64,000 bases of DNA from Symsagittifera roscoffensis. Taxonomy: Eukaryota > Xenacoelomorpha > Acoela > Convolutidae. The notes beneath the pieces are model-generated. The model had not been told where the DNA came from. It was given only the letters and a program-made list of their open reading frames with translations, and searched no databases. Location of the stretch: NCBI RefSeq assembly GCF_963678635.1, contig NC_087069.1, positions 36,685,959 through 36,749,958 on the forward strand, given 5' to 3'. The position numbers were made by a program, and so were the translations under genes. Shown piece after piece: positions 10,920 through 22,874 of this stretch (position 1 is the first letter of the stretch; each line of letters starts with the position of its first letter).

Positions 10920-12186
10920 TTGAATTACATTTTGACCAGAAAAAGGGAAAAATGGTTGATGCGTGTTTAATGTTTAATTGTTAAAAAGACCGTTTTGTAC
11001 TTCTCAGAAATGTATTTTATAAAATCATTTTGCGTTTTGTAATTCTCAGAAATGAATTCCGCGTGTTAAAACAATAATTTTGCGTTGTAAACTTTTCAGA
11101 AACGACCTTTGTCGTCTCAAAGTCCCATCAAAAACGGTTGTCGCTTTAACGGCTGTCGCTACAATTGCTGGTCATCAATTAGAGTGCTATGTATTTGCTT
11201 ATAACTAAAAAGTTTCTTAGCGCCTGCTCTTAGAGGCAAAAACATCAACACAACAGCAGTTTTTTACGTTTTCCTAAAATGAACTTGGTTGGAAATTGTA
11301 TAGTTATCTGCTTGTTTTTTTTCATTGTTTTAGGAAAGAAGGAAAAAACAAAAATTTAAAAAGTCTTCATTACTAAGAAAGATTTTAGTTGAAAGCTTTT
11401 GAAGTTATAAAGGTTTGATTTGCTCATTGGAAGTTTTGCGTGCTCTCATTGGTCAAAGTATTCTCAAATCAAACCACCATAACCTAGAAAAAAATTATCA
11501 ATCGAAATTTCATTTTAATTTTGAGGGTATTACTCTCGTTTTGTTTTCCTCATTAGCTCTCTATATAGTTTCCTAAAACAAAAAGAAATCGTAAATGTAG
11601 CATGTAACAATTTAAAAGCCACAAATGTTGCAATGGTCAAATTTGTTTTGACAAAAATTAAAAAACTGTTAATTTGTTGATGTTTTGTAATGAGTTTTCA
11701 CAGCTAAGAGAATTTTTAAGAGTAGTTAACAGCATAACTACCCTATAGAACTTTTTTCTAAATCAAGTTAGTTCATAAAAGCAATTCTCGAAATCGGTTT
11801 GTTTCGACTCAATCATATATCAGTCTAACCCATATTAGTGAACCCGATCAATTGTAGTATCTGATTGTGCGTTAAAAAACAAAACAAACATGTACGAACC
11901 CGAACGCAAATCAACTCATGCTCGAAACAATATTTTTCCCGTGCGGTTCGAGATTGCATAAGCAGATAAACCTAATGGGCCAAAAAAGTCTGTGCAATTA
12001 ACTACGAGTTTGACATATCTTCAACAAAAATTTCGAAAGACCAGAAGGTCTTTGAGCAACATTTCATAGAGTACTTCATGATATTGATAATAAATTTTGA
12101 AAACTTCCACAGCATCCTAGCAACCCCAAAAGATTGTATAAAACCACCTTAATGAGTGCGAGTAAAAAAAAGGAACATAAAACTAC
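10920..12186. other. No recognisable gene
   Basis: This is AT-rich sequence between the two opposing MULE remnants. It may be decayed transposon interior or ends. I see no terminal inverted repeats and no coding frame. Confidence 0.5.
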
Positions 12187-12960
12187 CTTAAATATTATGT
12201 TCATTCCATGGTTAACGATCAAACTGTTCCATTAGTTTTCTTTCTTCTTCAAAACCAAAGCGAAGAGCAATACATTCGGGCCTTCAGACAATTGAAAAAA
12301 ATCAACCATGGACATGAGCCCTCGCAGATCGTGGTAGACTATGAGAAGGCTTCAATTAACGCTTTTCAGAAGGTGTTCAACGAAATGACTATAGAAGGAT
12401 GGATTTTTTCATTTCGCTCAGGCCAATTGACGCAAAATTAATGATTTTGGATTGGCACCAGTGTATCGAGAAGATGAAAAAACACTCATGATACTAAAGT
12501 CATTCAATGCTTTGGCACTGATACTTGAGCTCGACTTTGAAATTGTAATGACTGCTTTAAGCTCTGACATTTCCCACCAAAGCTACGAGTCCCCCATATT
12601 TGATTACGTCGATTCTTTCGAATCAACTTCGGTTGGAACTATTCTCCGAGGTCGCATAGGGGTTGAGCATTGCCCTATTTCATTCTAGAAACATTTCGAA
12701 AACTCAAAAAATGGAAGGCGGAAATCAACAGTTTGGAGGAGGGATAGCTTAAGGCTTTCCAGACGGGGGTGAGGTGTACTCACCCCGCGATTCACAAGTT
12801 TATCCAGTTCCTGAGACAATAACAAACTCTGTCGAAGAATAAAAGAGCAAAATTAATTGCCGGCAAAAGTGCCGCCAAGTGGACAAAAAACGAAAAAGTC
12901 AAGTCAGATTATTTGAACTCCTTCAGCAACTTGAGGGCCTCTCATTCAATTTTGACTTGT
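12187..12960 (+). pseudogene. MULE transposase core remnant
   Basis: The plus strand reads YYVHSMVNDQTVPLVFFLL, then QNQSEEQYIRAFRQLKKI, then IVVDYEKASINAFQKVF and GWIF. This is the central MULE signature (vPlv..Ll..kse..Y...f..l....p..ivvDfE.a...A...vF). VVDYE should hold the second catalytic Asp. After a frameshift near 12440 it continues FGLAPVYREDEKTLMILKSF..ALALI, the usual block after the HxxQ helix. Later sequence (12690-12960) fits the C-terminal basic part but is not firm. The copy is inactive. Confidence 0.72.
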
Positions 12961-13102
12961 AATTTCTTTGTTCTTTAATTTAAACCTTTCATCTGATTGT
13001 TTTTAAACTGAACAAAGAATTTATAGCTACTAAATGTCTCTTGATACGAGTGGTCGTGTGCTGCAAATAGTCGCTTTTTACAAATGATATGATTGGTCGC
13101 TT

Positions 13103-13302
13103 NNNNNNNNNNNNNNNNNNNNNNNNNNNNNNNNNNNNNNNNNNNNNNNNNNNNNNNNNNNNNNNNNNNNNNNNNNNNNNNNNNNNNNNNNNNNNNNNNN
13201 NNNNNNNNNNNNNNNNNNNNNNNNNNNNNNNNNNNNNNNNNNNNNNNNNNNNNNNNNNNNNNNNNNNNNNNNNNNNNNNNNNNNNNNNNNNNNNNNNNNN
13301 NN
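13103..13302. other. Assembly gap, 200 N
   Basis: There are exactly 200 N. The same size as the other gap suggests a fixed placeholder, so the true length is unknown. Open frames that run through it are meaningless. Confidence 1.
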
Positions 13303-13645
13303 CCTGAAATTTGAAGTTTTCATTAGATTTAAGGTCTATCGTGTCTTTCTGAGAATCCACCGAATCCGTTTTCATGGCTTTTTTAACTCGCGGATTTTTT
13401 GTGTTTTCTTTCATTTTCGGAAGTTTTTTGAATATGTCTCTTTTTTTAGATGTTAGTTTAGATTCATTAACTCAGATTCAGATTTGGAATAAGGGCTGTT
13501 CTGTTTTTTTGGCTAAAAAAACCCCAGCATATTGCCTTCGATTTAAGGCGTATCATGGATCCAAATAACCAGCTAGCCCAAAAAAAGTCTTGACCGCGTA
13601 GCTGCCCGCATTGGAGTTCCATGAATAAAAATTGATTATAACTGA

Positions 13646-13796
13646 GTTTCCTTGTCATTGTCCACAAAAGTGAAATTAAATCGATTATAATCAATTAAAA
13701 ATGGATTATAACATTACTATTTCTCGAGGCAACAAAATCCTTTTTTCATACATTATAATCGATTTTTTTTTCACTTTTGTGGACACTGACAATGAA
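13646..13796. mobile_element. Small MITE with ~47-bp terminal inverted repeats
   Basis: The left end GTTTCCTTGTCATTGTCCAC then AAAAGTGAAATT...ATCGATTATAAT is mirrored on the right by ATTATAATCGAT...TTCACTTTTGTGGACACTGACA then ATGAAAC. The interior is short and has no ORF. The next block, 14380-14560, repeats the words ATCCATTATAATGGATT and ATCCATTATAATCGATT and may be a relative. Confidence 0.7.
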
Positions 13797-13992
13797 ACTA
13801 AACTAATATTGATTTTTTTTCACTTTACTGAACGCGAATTTCAAAGCACAAAGTATTTTCTACGTTTTAAATTATAGTTGGTTACGTTTGTTACTAGTTG
13901 CTCAATGGATTTTTTTTTTACCTAACTTTGATATTTTTGTTACTTTTTTATATTACTCAACATTAACCCCCGTAGCATTTGCCCATTTAGAA

Positions 13993-14202
13993 TCAACCCC
14001 CCTCTCCCCCCCCCAACCTAACGTGATCAGATGGGGGGTGGGTTTAAATGGGGTGTGGTTTAAGGTGGGGGGGGGTATGTAGGTTCAGGTGGGGGGTATG
14101 TGGGTTCTGTGGGTTCAGGTGGGGGGGGGGGTTTCGGGCGGGGTGTTCAGTTGGGGGGGGGGGGGTTCAGTGGGGGGAGGGGAGCAAAGGGGCAAACGTT
14201 GA
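13993..14202. repeat. C-run followed by ~170 bp of G-runs (degenerate GGGGGGTTCAGGT-type repeat)
   Basis: A CCCCCCTCTCCCCCCCCCC tract is followed by about a dozen runs of 5-13 G separated by short spacers such as TTCAGT, TATGT and TTTAAG. On one strand this can form G-quadruplexes, and the C-run can pair with a G-run. The frame through it (Gly/Trp/Phe only) is not a gene. Confidence 0.9.
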
Positions 14203-14569
14203 GGGGGGAGAGCTCAACGGAATCTTTTTGCAATTTGAGTTTAGGTTTTGAAATGCATTAGGCCAGTCCGTACACTCGCTTAGCAAAGTTTCCGCATCAC
14301 TCAATTGATAGATGCTGAAATTCTTGCAAAATTTTGCACGACGCGCGAAACAAAAATGAAGTGGAAAAATTTCATTTTTTTGTGATTTCCTGCTTATTAT
14401 AAAATCCATTATAATGGATTCAAAATGAAATATAATGCATTTTGTTTTGGCGAGAAAAAATGGATTTAAATCCATTTTTAGTCCAATTTTGTCCCAATTT
14501 TATCCCATTTTTAGTCCAAAAAATCCATTATAATCGATTTGTTTTCACTTTTCTTAAATGCTGGTGAAG

Positions 14570-15690
14570 GTAAATTATTTTCCAAAGGTTTTTTAAAAGA
14601 GTTCGAAATAAAATTTCAAAAAATTATCGAACTTAACCTTCTCAATTCACTTATTATAAACTTTCGATTTTTTGTGGTTTTTGCCATATGTTAAACATTT
14701 CTCATTTACAATTTGAGTTATTTTTTTTTCAGCTAAAGTTTCAATGTTGAGCTAAAAATTGAGGGTCTGTTTTCTGCTTCCATTTTCATGGCGCGTTTAT
14801 AAACTGCCTCAGTCTCTCGTTCCAAATTTGAAAATATGAGCCATAAGTTTTTTATGTAGTGGTAGCCTGATCTACAACCTCCCATCATTAACATTAACAC
14901 AAAAGTTGTCCTACAGTGAGTCCTGCTTTTGGTGTTCTTCTAACCTAGTCATAAGATGTTGAACCGTCTGACAAACTTATATGGAATTATATCCGCGTCA
15001 TGAGTTTTAGTAAAACACTTGTAATTTCTTGTAGTTTAACAAGTTCTTCTACAAGTTCTTCTACAAGTTTTATACTGAACTACTGAACTACAAGTTTTAG
15101 TGATGTGTCTGTAAAATCATTAAAACCTGGTTGTTGAACCCTTGCTGAACTTTTGCTCATATTTCATTCACGTTGAATTGCTGAAGTGTAACTTCTCTGA
15201 TGTTTTTCTCATTATGGAGTGGAATAAATTTTCTAATATTAATCAATATTCCTGCATCAGTTTCTTTTGTTATCATCCATAGCATAGACTATGTTTTACC
15301 TCAATCCAAGTTCAATTAAAATTCATACAACGAAGCTACTAATTTTTTATTTGCTTTTTCCAGAGTAAATATTAGATTTGGATGTAACTTTTTGAGCAAT
15401 AGAAACCTCTTCTGGACTTCCTTGCACAATTTTCAGGATAAAAATCCACATATAAAGCCAGGCTGCTTTGTGGTGAGAATATTTTAAAAACTCGCAGTTT
15501 GACGAGCAAAACCAAATGGCATGTTCGAATAATCATTTTTCCTGAAGATCTCTGACTTTTTCAAGGAACCAAATTAGACACTTCCCCCTTTAAATCTGTA
15601 CTTTGACGCCTTAGACTTTGCTAGATACTTGCCGTCTTTAACGTTCTGTCCATTGTTTTTTCTCTTTATCTGGACATAAAATTTTTAGTG
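14570..15690. other. No recognisable gene
   Basis: AT-rich sequence. Apart from a small duplication of ACAAGTTCTTCT near 15044-15070, I see nothing of note. Confidence 0.5.
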
Positions 15691-15698
15691 CTTCTACG

Positions 15699-15888
15699 GG
15701 CCCGGTTTGACGTCCAAAGAAGAAAAATGCTTATCATACAATCTCATATTCTGGAAAAAATGCTTATTTTGCTATTTTCATACACTTACTTTTGCTCTAT
15801 GAAATTGTATGAAAGAGTATGATAAGCATTTTTTTCATGGAAGAAAATTGTATGATAAGCATTTTTGTCAACTCGGGGAATGTAAGCT
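15699..15888. mobile_element. TATCATAC-type MITE, copy 1
   Basis: The left end has CCCGGTTTGAC then AAAAATGCTTATCATACAAT. The right end has AAAATTGTATGATAAGCATTT then GTCAACTCGGG, its inverted copy. The centre carries a second inner pair (TTTCATACA / TGTATGAAA). There is no ORF. Related copies occur at about 60150-60278, 61795-61918, 62430-62536 and 62595-62710. Confidence 0.72.
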
Positions 15889-16097
15889 TCGGGAATCTTT
15901 TGCATCAGAACGGGTTTGAACTTTTTGTCTTTGTGTTTGATGAATGCAAGTGTGGCTTCCATAGCCTAACCAAACTTTTGTATATCAAAAGCAATGCTAC
16001 TAAATAGAACTTGGCCTGAATAGAACCCCAGGCCCAAAATTGTAGCTAAATTCAAATCTGTATCAGTCCTGTGGCATGTCTCTTTTTTCGCTGTACA

Positions 16098-16890
16098 TGT
16101 CTGAATCAGACATATACAGATATGATAACTGTGGAAAAAATCAGGTATGATCAGGTCTTGCCCAGGTATGATCAGGCCTGTCCCAGGCATGCTTCAGATC
16201 TGATTTTACGTGATCATACCTGGATCAGACATGATCATACCTAGACCAGACATGATCATACCTGGACCAGACATGATCATACCTGATAATACATGATCTT
16301 ACCTAGATCAAAAATGCTTTTTAAAAACTCCGTGGGTCAAAACTCAAATTATCAACTGACCAATTATAGACGCAATTACTGAAAGAAAAAACAGGTTTCA
16401 AATCTGAAATTGAACTCAAAATATGGTTTAAGCACTAGATATGGTAGAAGCACTTGACAATTTATAAAAAGTTTCGAAAAACAAATATGCATGCCTAATA
16501 GTTTTTTTTCAATAAAAATTATAATTTAATGTATGGATTTACTTTGAATTTCCCATTGTATTAAAAAAATGATCCTTGTTTAACTAATATTTTTTGACAC
16601 GCGACAAAACAAGACACGCAACAAAACTTGAAATTCTCTTCAAAAATTTGAACTTATAAAAAAAGTCTTTTTTTTTTGTTTTTCAGAATAGAAATGGATA
16701 ATATCGAACAAAAAAAAGGTTTTTTTTTCTGTAGAGAAAATACGTCATTTCTGGCCAGGTATAGTCATGTCAAACCAGGTATAATCATGTCTGACCCAGG
16801 TATAATCATGTCTGACCCAGGTATAATCATGTCTGACCAGGTATAATCTGCAAACGGCAATATTTGCAGATGTGATCACATGTGAAACAG
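16098..16890. repeat. Inverted pair of ~21-bp minisatellite arrays
   Basis: At 16190-16315 the unit CATGATCATACCTGGACCAGA is repeated about five times with variants. At 16755-16850 the same unit recurs about four times in the opposite orientation (CCAGGTATAATCATGTCTGA). Between them lie about 440 bp of AT-rich unique sequence. The outer flanks also echo each other (CAGATATG / ACATGTCTG words). The whole could fold into a large hairpin. Confidence 0.85.
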
Positions 16891-17060
16891 ATATGTTCAG
16901 AACTGGAAAACAACTATTGTCGGAAAAATGTATGATCAGACGTCAAATTGTGAGAAAAGTTCGGTACGGGACACTTGCTGGTTTTGCGTTCAATTTTGTT
17001 AACTTCTCCCGGTGTGATGTCAGTAACTGGTTCGAACGAAACGTTTGTTGGCATATGTTT

Positions 17061-17716
17061 ATAAAGTCCATTTGTTTCACATACTCGCTCTGGCTGTCAC
17101 TTCAAGCTAATACAGCGACTCACCTGGCTTACTTTCTGACCTAATAAAATGATTTTTTTTAAACTCTCCAAAAATAGATGCTTGGAAGCCAGGGATACGT
17201 TTTCTTGCAAGCGTTTTGAAAAATTAGTACCTCTTAAAACGATGAATCACCTTTCAGTCCTATAAAATCCAATATTATAAAGTCCATTTGTTTCACATAC
17301 TCGCTTGACAGAGGCTCTGGCTGTCACTTCAAGCTAATACAGCGACTCACCTAGCTTACTTTCTGACCTAAGAAATGATTTTTTAAAATAAAATTCTCCA
17401 AAAATAGATGCTAGGAAGCCAGGGATAAGTTTTCTTGCAACCTTTTTGAAAAATTCGTTTTTCTTAAAACGATGAATCACCTTTCAGTCCTATAAAATCC
17501 AATATTTTAAAGTCCGTTTGTTTCACATAATCGCTTGACAGAGGCTCTGGCTGTCACTTCAAGCTAATACAGCGACTCACCTAGCTTACTTTCTGACCTA
17601 AGAAATGATTTTTTAAATAAAACTATCCAAAAATAGATACTTGGAAGCCAGGGATAAGTTTTCCTGCAACCTTTTGGAAAAATTAGTATTTCTTAAAACG
17701 AAGAATCACCTTTCAC
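17061..17716. repeat. Three direct tandem copies of a ~216-230-bp unit
   Basis: Copies begin at about 17061, 17277 and 17507. Each starts near TAAAGTCCATTTGTTTCACA, passes GGCTGTCACTTCAAGCTAAT and GCCAGGGATA, and ends near CGATGAATCACCTTTCA. A diverged relative lies at 19835-20000 (GGAGCTAATACAACGACTCA ... ATGCCCGGGATAA). Confidence 0.88.
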
Positions 17717-18729
17717 AATCTTCGCAAAACGGTGTAGCTTGCTTTTCTGAGAAGTTAGTGAGTTCGTTTTGGCGAATTAGTTTTTTGTGGGTTTTTGCTG
17801 TCTTGCTTTTGTTTTTGGAGTTTTCTTTTAATTAAGTCTGCATTTTTGTTGTTTTTAAGAATTTTTCTCTAATTAATGCAAATTTTTCAAACTCCGATGT
17901 GGAATATAATCCATTCTGTTTTTTTTATAATTTGTTTTCTGAGATAAAATCAGCGTGGTGGCTTCATTTTAAGGCGTGTCAAGGAATCGAACAACTGGAT
18001 AGCCGAGAAAAAATGCAAATCCGGGTAATCGAAAGTGTGATATTTTCAGGAAACCTAGAGATTTAGGAGGAAATTAAGGCATGAATTACAAACGTTTTCG
18101 AAAATTTGTGCATTATCAATTTAAAAAAAAATAGTTTCTTTTGAATATTCATTGATCCTCAAAATAATTTGAACCACAAACTAAGTTACTGAGCGTTTCT
18201 TTTTGTTATATTTTTAAATACAGTTCTTCTTTTAATTTTTTTTGTGATGTTTCTTTCTTTGTTACTTGATTTCGTAGTTTTCAATTGCCAAAGTTTTTTT
18301 TGAACATTATCGTTGGTTCGACTTGAGTTGAGCAATTTTGCTACGACGAAAACGATTTAAAAGAAAGTTGGCAATAAACCGTTTTGTTTTAATTATTGTG
18401 TGCGCAGTGACCGCTCAACTGTTTCAAATAATTCATTTACAGCGCTCTTCATTGGTCATTACACGAGAGCATGAAATTTTTCTCCTCCACAACTTAAATA
18501 ATGTGTTCTAGTGTTGTCAAAAAACATGTATAAAGAGCCCAAAAAAATGTTTACAGAGCGCTTATATTTCTAAGCCGTTTGTTGTTGACGAGGTCCGAGT
18601 GTGCCAATTAAAAACCAGCCGATGCTTTCTATGATTAACCACAATAAAGCAGTACAAGGCATTTAAAGTCTAACTCAACACTTGTTCCACACTAAAATCA
18701 AATCAAAATAAGTTTAGATAGAATTGCTC

Positions 18730-18815
18730 AAGGACAAAAAAAATTGAGCTAAAAATATTTTTCGAGGTTATTGACAAGCTGAATGCACATCATGATTTTA
18801 CTTTTTTTAAAAAGA
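18730..18815 (+). pseudogene. Fragment of 'DAH..LLK' retroelement reverse transcriptase
   Basis: The plus strand reads KIELKIFFEVIDKLNAHHDF then TFFKKM. This aligns with the stretch L...LDAH.ALFLLKNCF that I know from a widespread invertebrate reverse-transcriptase ORF family. It is a short, isolated relic; the flanking bases to 20.6 kb resemble those of the next copy. Confidence 0.45.
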
Positions 18816-19282
18816 TGGTGTTTAATTAGCCAGAGAAAATGCGCAAACAAAAAGTCACGTCTTTTTGTTGTCTAAATCAAAGTATACACAAACCAAGTAC
18901 CTATAGAAAATACCTTTAGAGCTTTTGTTTTACACTTGAAAAAAAAACTTTTCAAGTGTTTGAATAGGAGAAATCCAAATTGGTGATGAATTTGCCCAAA
19001 TAACAACTATCTATTTTGTAGCTTATTAGCAGGGCAAACAAGTATAAACTGTTTTCATTACCCAGAAATGAGGCTCTGTGGTTTTGCACTCGCCATAAAA
19101 AGTCGTTGTTAACGGAAGTTTTGTTATCCGCGTGTTTTTAGGAGTTTGCCTCATTCAGGTACAAAAAATTGCAGAAAAAACTTTTCCTGAATTGCAAACT
19201 AGCTTTCCACTGCTGGAAAAGACAATTTGAAAAAACCTATTGCCAGCATATAAGAAACAAGAGTACCCAATACACAAACCAT

Positions 19283-19560
19283 CAGCTGACAGAAAATCTT
19301 CAAACAAAAAACTCAGCAACACGCAGCGATACAATACTACATTCACAGAAACATCTTTCTTCATGAGATCTGTTACAATATGGATTGATATACAGGATTA
19401 TAATGTATTAAAAACGCTCCACATACAATACAATAAAGTAAAAAGTATTTTTTTAAAATAAACTTTACCATAAAGATAAAATGCGCCGGCCTATAGAAAT
19501 CGGAGTTAATATATTTTAAATTGACTTCCTCAATTACATTTTTTGATCCTATGTTCTTTT
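19283..19560. repeat. Dispersed repeat, copy 1 (partner at 28107-28340)
   Basis: The two segments share ATTCA..GAAA.ATCTTTCTTCAT then GAGAT.TGTT, AATGTATTAAAAACGCTC.. CATACAATACA and CCTATAG/CCTGAAG-AAAG words in the same order and orientation. No coding potential is evident. The function is unknown. Confidence 0.65.
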
Positions 19561-20904
19561 TAATCTTTCTAATTGTCCTTTTTTTAAATCTGAGTTTAAA
19601 TGATTAATTTTGTTTATTTTTGGTGATAAACTTACTTTAAATCCTACTTTTTAAAAACAAATTTCTATTTTTTTGGCTCTATTGATTTTTCTGATTTTTG
19701 TTTTTTGGCTCAACCGGAGCGTGTCTATTAAAAGGTCCTGTTATAAAATTGTTGATTTAACCATTTTCATCCGTTTTTTTCAACCCACCCTTCAAATATT
19801 GTTTGAGATTTAAGAGAGGCCCTATTTGTTGATTGGAGCTAATACAACGACTCACTTGGTTTTTTTTCTGACCTTAGAAAAGATTTTTGATAAACTACTA
19901 AAAAAAATTGGTTCTTTGGATGCCCGGGATAATTTTTATGCCTTTTGACATATCAATACCTTCTAAAGCTGTAAAAACCTATCTGCTTCGTTGGAACGCG
20001 GTCTATCTTGTCTTTCGGAGAGTTCATTGAGTGGGCTTCATTGTTTGTTGTTTTTTAGGATTTTTTATTTGCGAAGTTTTTTTTAAACAAAATCCTACAC
20101 TTCTTACGCATTGTTTAAAAAAATTCGTGATGTCAACTTTTTTCCACTCTGATTGGGAATTTTGTATAATTTGTTTTTTTTAATTGAATTTGTTTTCTGT
20201 TTTTGGTTCAGATAATAATTGAGTTGTGGATTCATATCAAGGCGTGTCAAAGAGCCAAACAATCGGATAAATTCATTTCCAAGTAGCCGAAAACATTGTT
20301 TTGGATGACGGGAACTTCAAGGAGTAATTCAGTGAGAACTTCAGTGATTCAAAATAAATTTCAGAGAGCTTCTCAATATTTTTTCCAGTTTTTTTTATGA
20401 TACTTTGATGATTTGATTTTTTTGTATATATTTTATGATTTCTGTTAATGTATTTCTTAAATTTCACGCAAATCTTTTGTTTTCAATTTTTTCGTTGGGT
20501 TGAACTGGGTGCCACAAAACAATTTGAAAACAATTTTTAGCTATAAATCCCGGTTTTTCTTTGTGCTACCAAGGGCAGCTCGTCTTTCAATAATTTAAAA
20601 ACAGTGCTGTTAAATGATCAGTTACACGACAGCCTGAATTTTTCTCCACCTTACCCGAAAAGATTGTTGTAGTATTGCCAAAAAAATTGTTCCCAGTGCA
20701 AAAAAAAGGTTTATGGTAAATGGCTGCTCTTGTAATCATAGTCCAAGCATGCAAATAAATTATCAATTGATGTTTTCTATGACCAATCACAAGTACGCAA
20801 TTCTTTAGGATTAAAGGTCATTTTCAAAATGTATGCTTAAATTGAAAAGCAAATCAAATAATTAATTAATGCAGAGGTTCCCAACAGGCGAATTTTTTGG
20901 AAGG

Positions 20905-21640
20905 AAATGCTCAAGGACAAAGAAACCGAACTGGAAAAAATTTTCGAGGGTAGTTTTATGGTGTTCAGGTTTCAAAAAATTGTTTGCTTTGCTGCAATTC
21001 ATCTGATGGATGCAGCAAAGGTTGGATTGGGTATTAGTTTCACTCGCCTTCTAGCCTAACCCGCTTTGTAGTCTGAGCAGTAGGAGAGAAAGCCACCTCA
21101 AGCGAAGTTTTTGAGCACGAGGAGGGAACATATAACAATGCATTATGACCTCGACTCGATTCCTCAATTCAGCAAAACTTGATGCAACTCAAAAAAAAGA
21201 CCACTACATTTGCACGAAACGTATCAAATTTTTTAAACGATTTTGAAACTAGAATTTTTTGACGTAAAAACAATTCTAGAAGTTCTGATCACAATCTTTG
21301 AATCTTATTCCCTGTGAAATCAGCTGCTGAGAATTGGACTCTGCTTATGTTCAAAAATACGTGATTTGCATAGATGTGTCAACGAAAATTTGTATCCGAA
21401 GATAGATAGCAAGTCTGAAAATGTTGAAGCAAACTTTAGGATTTAAATTTTTTGTGCACTCCTTAAAAAAACTTCAATTTCACTCTAACTTGTTCTGTTT
21501 TAGAGCCACGACACCTCTAAAGTACAGATCAGAAGTGACCAAATTGTTTGACGTTTCCTCATGTGCTGTTAACAGGCTGCTCTTTTGGGGATTCAACGAT
21601 ATTCGCCTCAATAGCCCCTTGTAAAATAAGCAAAGGCTGG
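20905..21640 (+). pseudogene. 'DAH..LLK' retroelement remnant, C-terminal region
   Basis: The sequence starts with LKDKETELEKIFEG (same place as the 18.73-kb relic). It then shares non-coding-looking but clearly homologous sequence with 23.99-24.75 kb: GAGCACGAGGA.GGAACA, AACGATTTTGAAACTA, and TTTTAGAGCC.CGACAC. It ends in a frame that fits the C-terminal GGLGIR..LA region of the family (GFNDIRLNSPL). It is heavily mutated. Confidence 0.45.
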
Positions 21641-21649
21641 GTTTTATAA

Positions 21650-22840
21650 CCTCGGAAAAGCAGTATTAGAGTCGAAATAACGCGAAACAGAAAAAAAATT
21701 AAAAAATCAAACGATCGATTTACTGTTAAACCAAAAAAAGTTTTGATGTTCATGGTGCGTAAGCCCTTGCAGTAATATTCTCTTCAGTAGCCTTTGTTTT
21801 AACTTGAGCATATGTACCGCGAAATCCCGTGCAGGTAGTTATTTTGAGCAGAGAACCTTCCTCGGAATGCAGATCGCAAACTTCGCCTGTGTGCTCGGAT
21901 CTACTATAAATTAAACTACTTTTGAAGGATTTGCTTTTGTTGTTCAGCTAAGGGAACAGCCTAATATAAATTTATGATAGTCCCTTAGAATCTTATCAGG
22001 TCTTTTTATGTTCCTGTGAAAGTTTTGTTTTCTCAATCTTGAAGATTTGATTCCCAGCCATTGATTCCCTTCACTTTCCTTCCCGATTTACCTTAATTTT
22101 CATTAATTGATGAAGTTCCAAAAATTTTTGACTATGGTTGAAAAGATGAAAAATTATTGTATAAGCTTCGTTTTTGTATTGTTCAGAATTTAAGAGTTGC
22201 ACCTCACTCCATTATAAACAAAACAGAAGGCGCAGTCCACCGTTTTTTAGAAGCGAAGTTCTATCTTCTTAGCCAAATGGTTCAACATCTAATAATTAGA
22301 ATAGACGAAAACCGAAAACAAGACTCACACCAAGGACAGCATCTAAGTCTAAGGCAGTGTGGAACTGAGGGCTCGATTGTGGAAATGTAATGAAAGGTTA
22401 TAGAACAAGCTAAAATCAACGCCAAACTACTAACACACGCTCGATGAGCTCAAGACTGTTTGGCACTTAAATCATATTTCAGAAGTCGGAATACAAAATT
22501 GAAATATTTCCAAATCGGAAATGAGAAAAATTAGAAAAATTAAATTTAAAATTGAAAAAATTATAACATACAAATAATAAAATGTCTCAGAAAACTAAGT
22601 TAATTGATACAGCGCAAATTTGAAATCTGGAAACCTATCCTTGGTTGATTTTGTAGAATGTTTTATTTTTTCAAATGTCTTAAGATAATTTTATGATCAA
22701 TGATCATTTCGTAAAAATTTAACTGTTTTAAACCTCACGATGCACAATTGCATATTACCCTTTGATCGATCACGATTGCGTAAATCACGATTGCGTAATT
22801 GACCCTTTTATTTCCTTCTAAGACACACCATTTCCTTCTT
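21650..22840. other. No recognisable gene
   Basis: There is one 77-codon open frame (22157-22390, plus strand), but it has no motif that I recognise. The rest is AT-rich. Confidence 0.5.
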
Positions 22841-22874
22841 AGACTTTTATTTCACTCAGTGTGCCTGCCTATTC

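Noticed and set aside
12989-13414. Open frames crossing the first run of N
   Set aside because: The translation is mostly unknown residues. The gap size is arbitrary, so frame continuity is meaningless.
14048-14251. Gly/Trp/Phe-rich 67-codon frame
   Set aside because: It is produced by G-runs in a low-complexity block and is not a protein.
16098-16890. CRISPR array
   Set aside because: The units are directly adjacent with no unique spacers, are inverted between the two arrays, and the DNA is animal.
22157-22390. 77-codon plus-strand frame as a gene
   Set aside because: It has no motif, no splice support and lies among repeats. It may be a chance frame.
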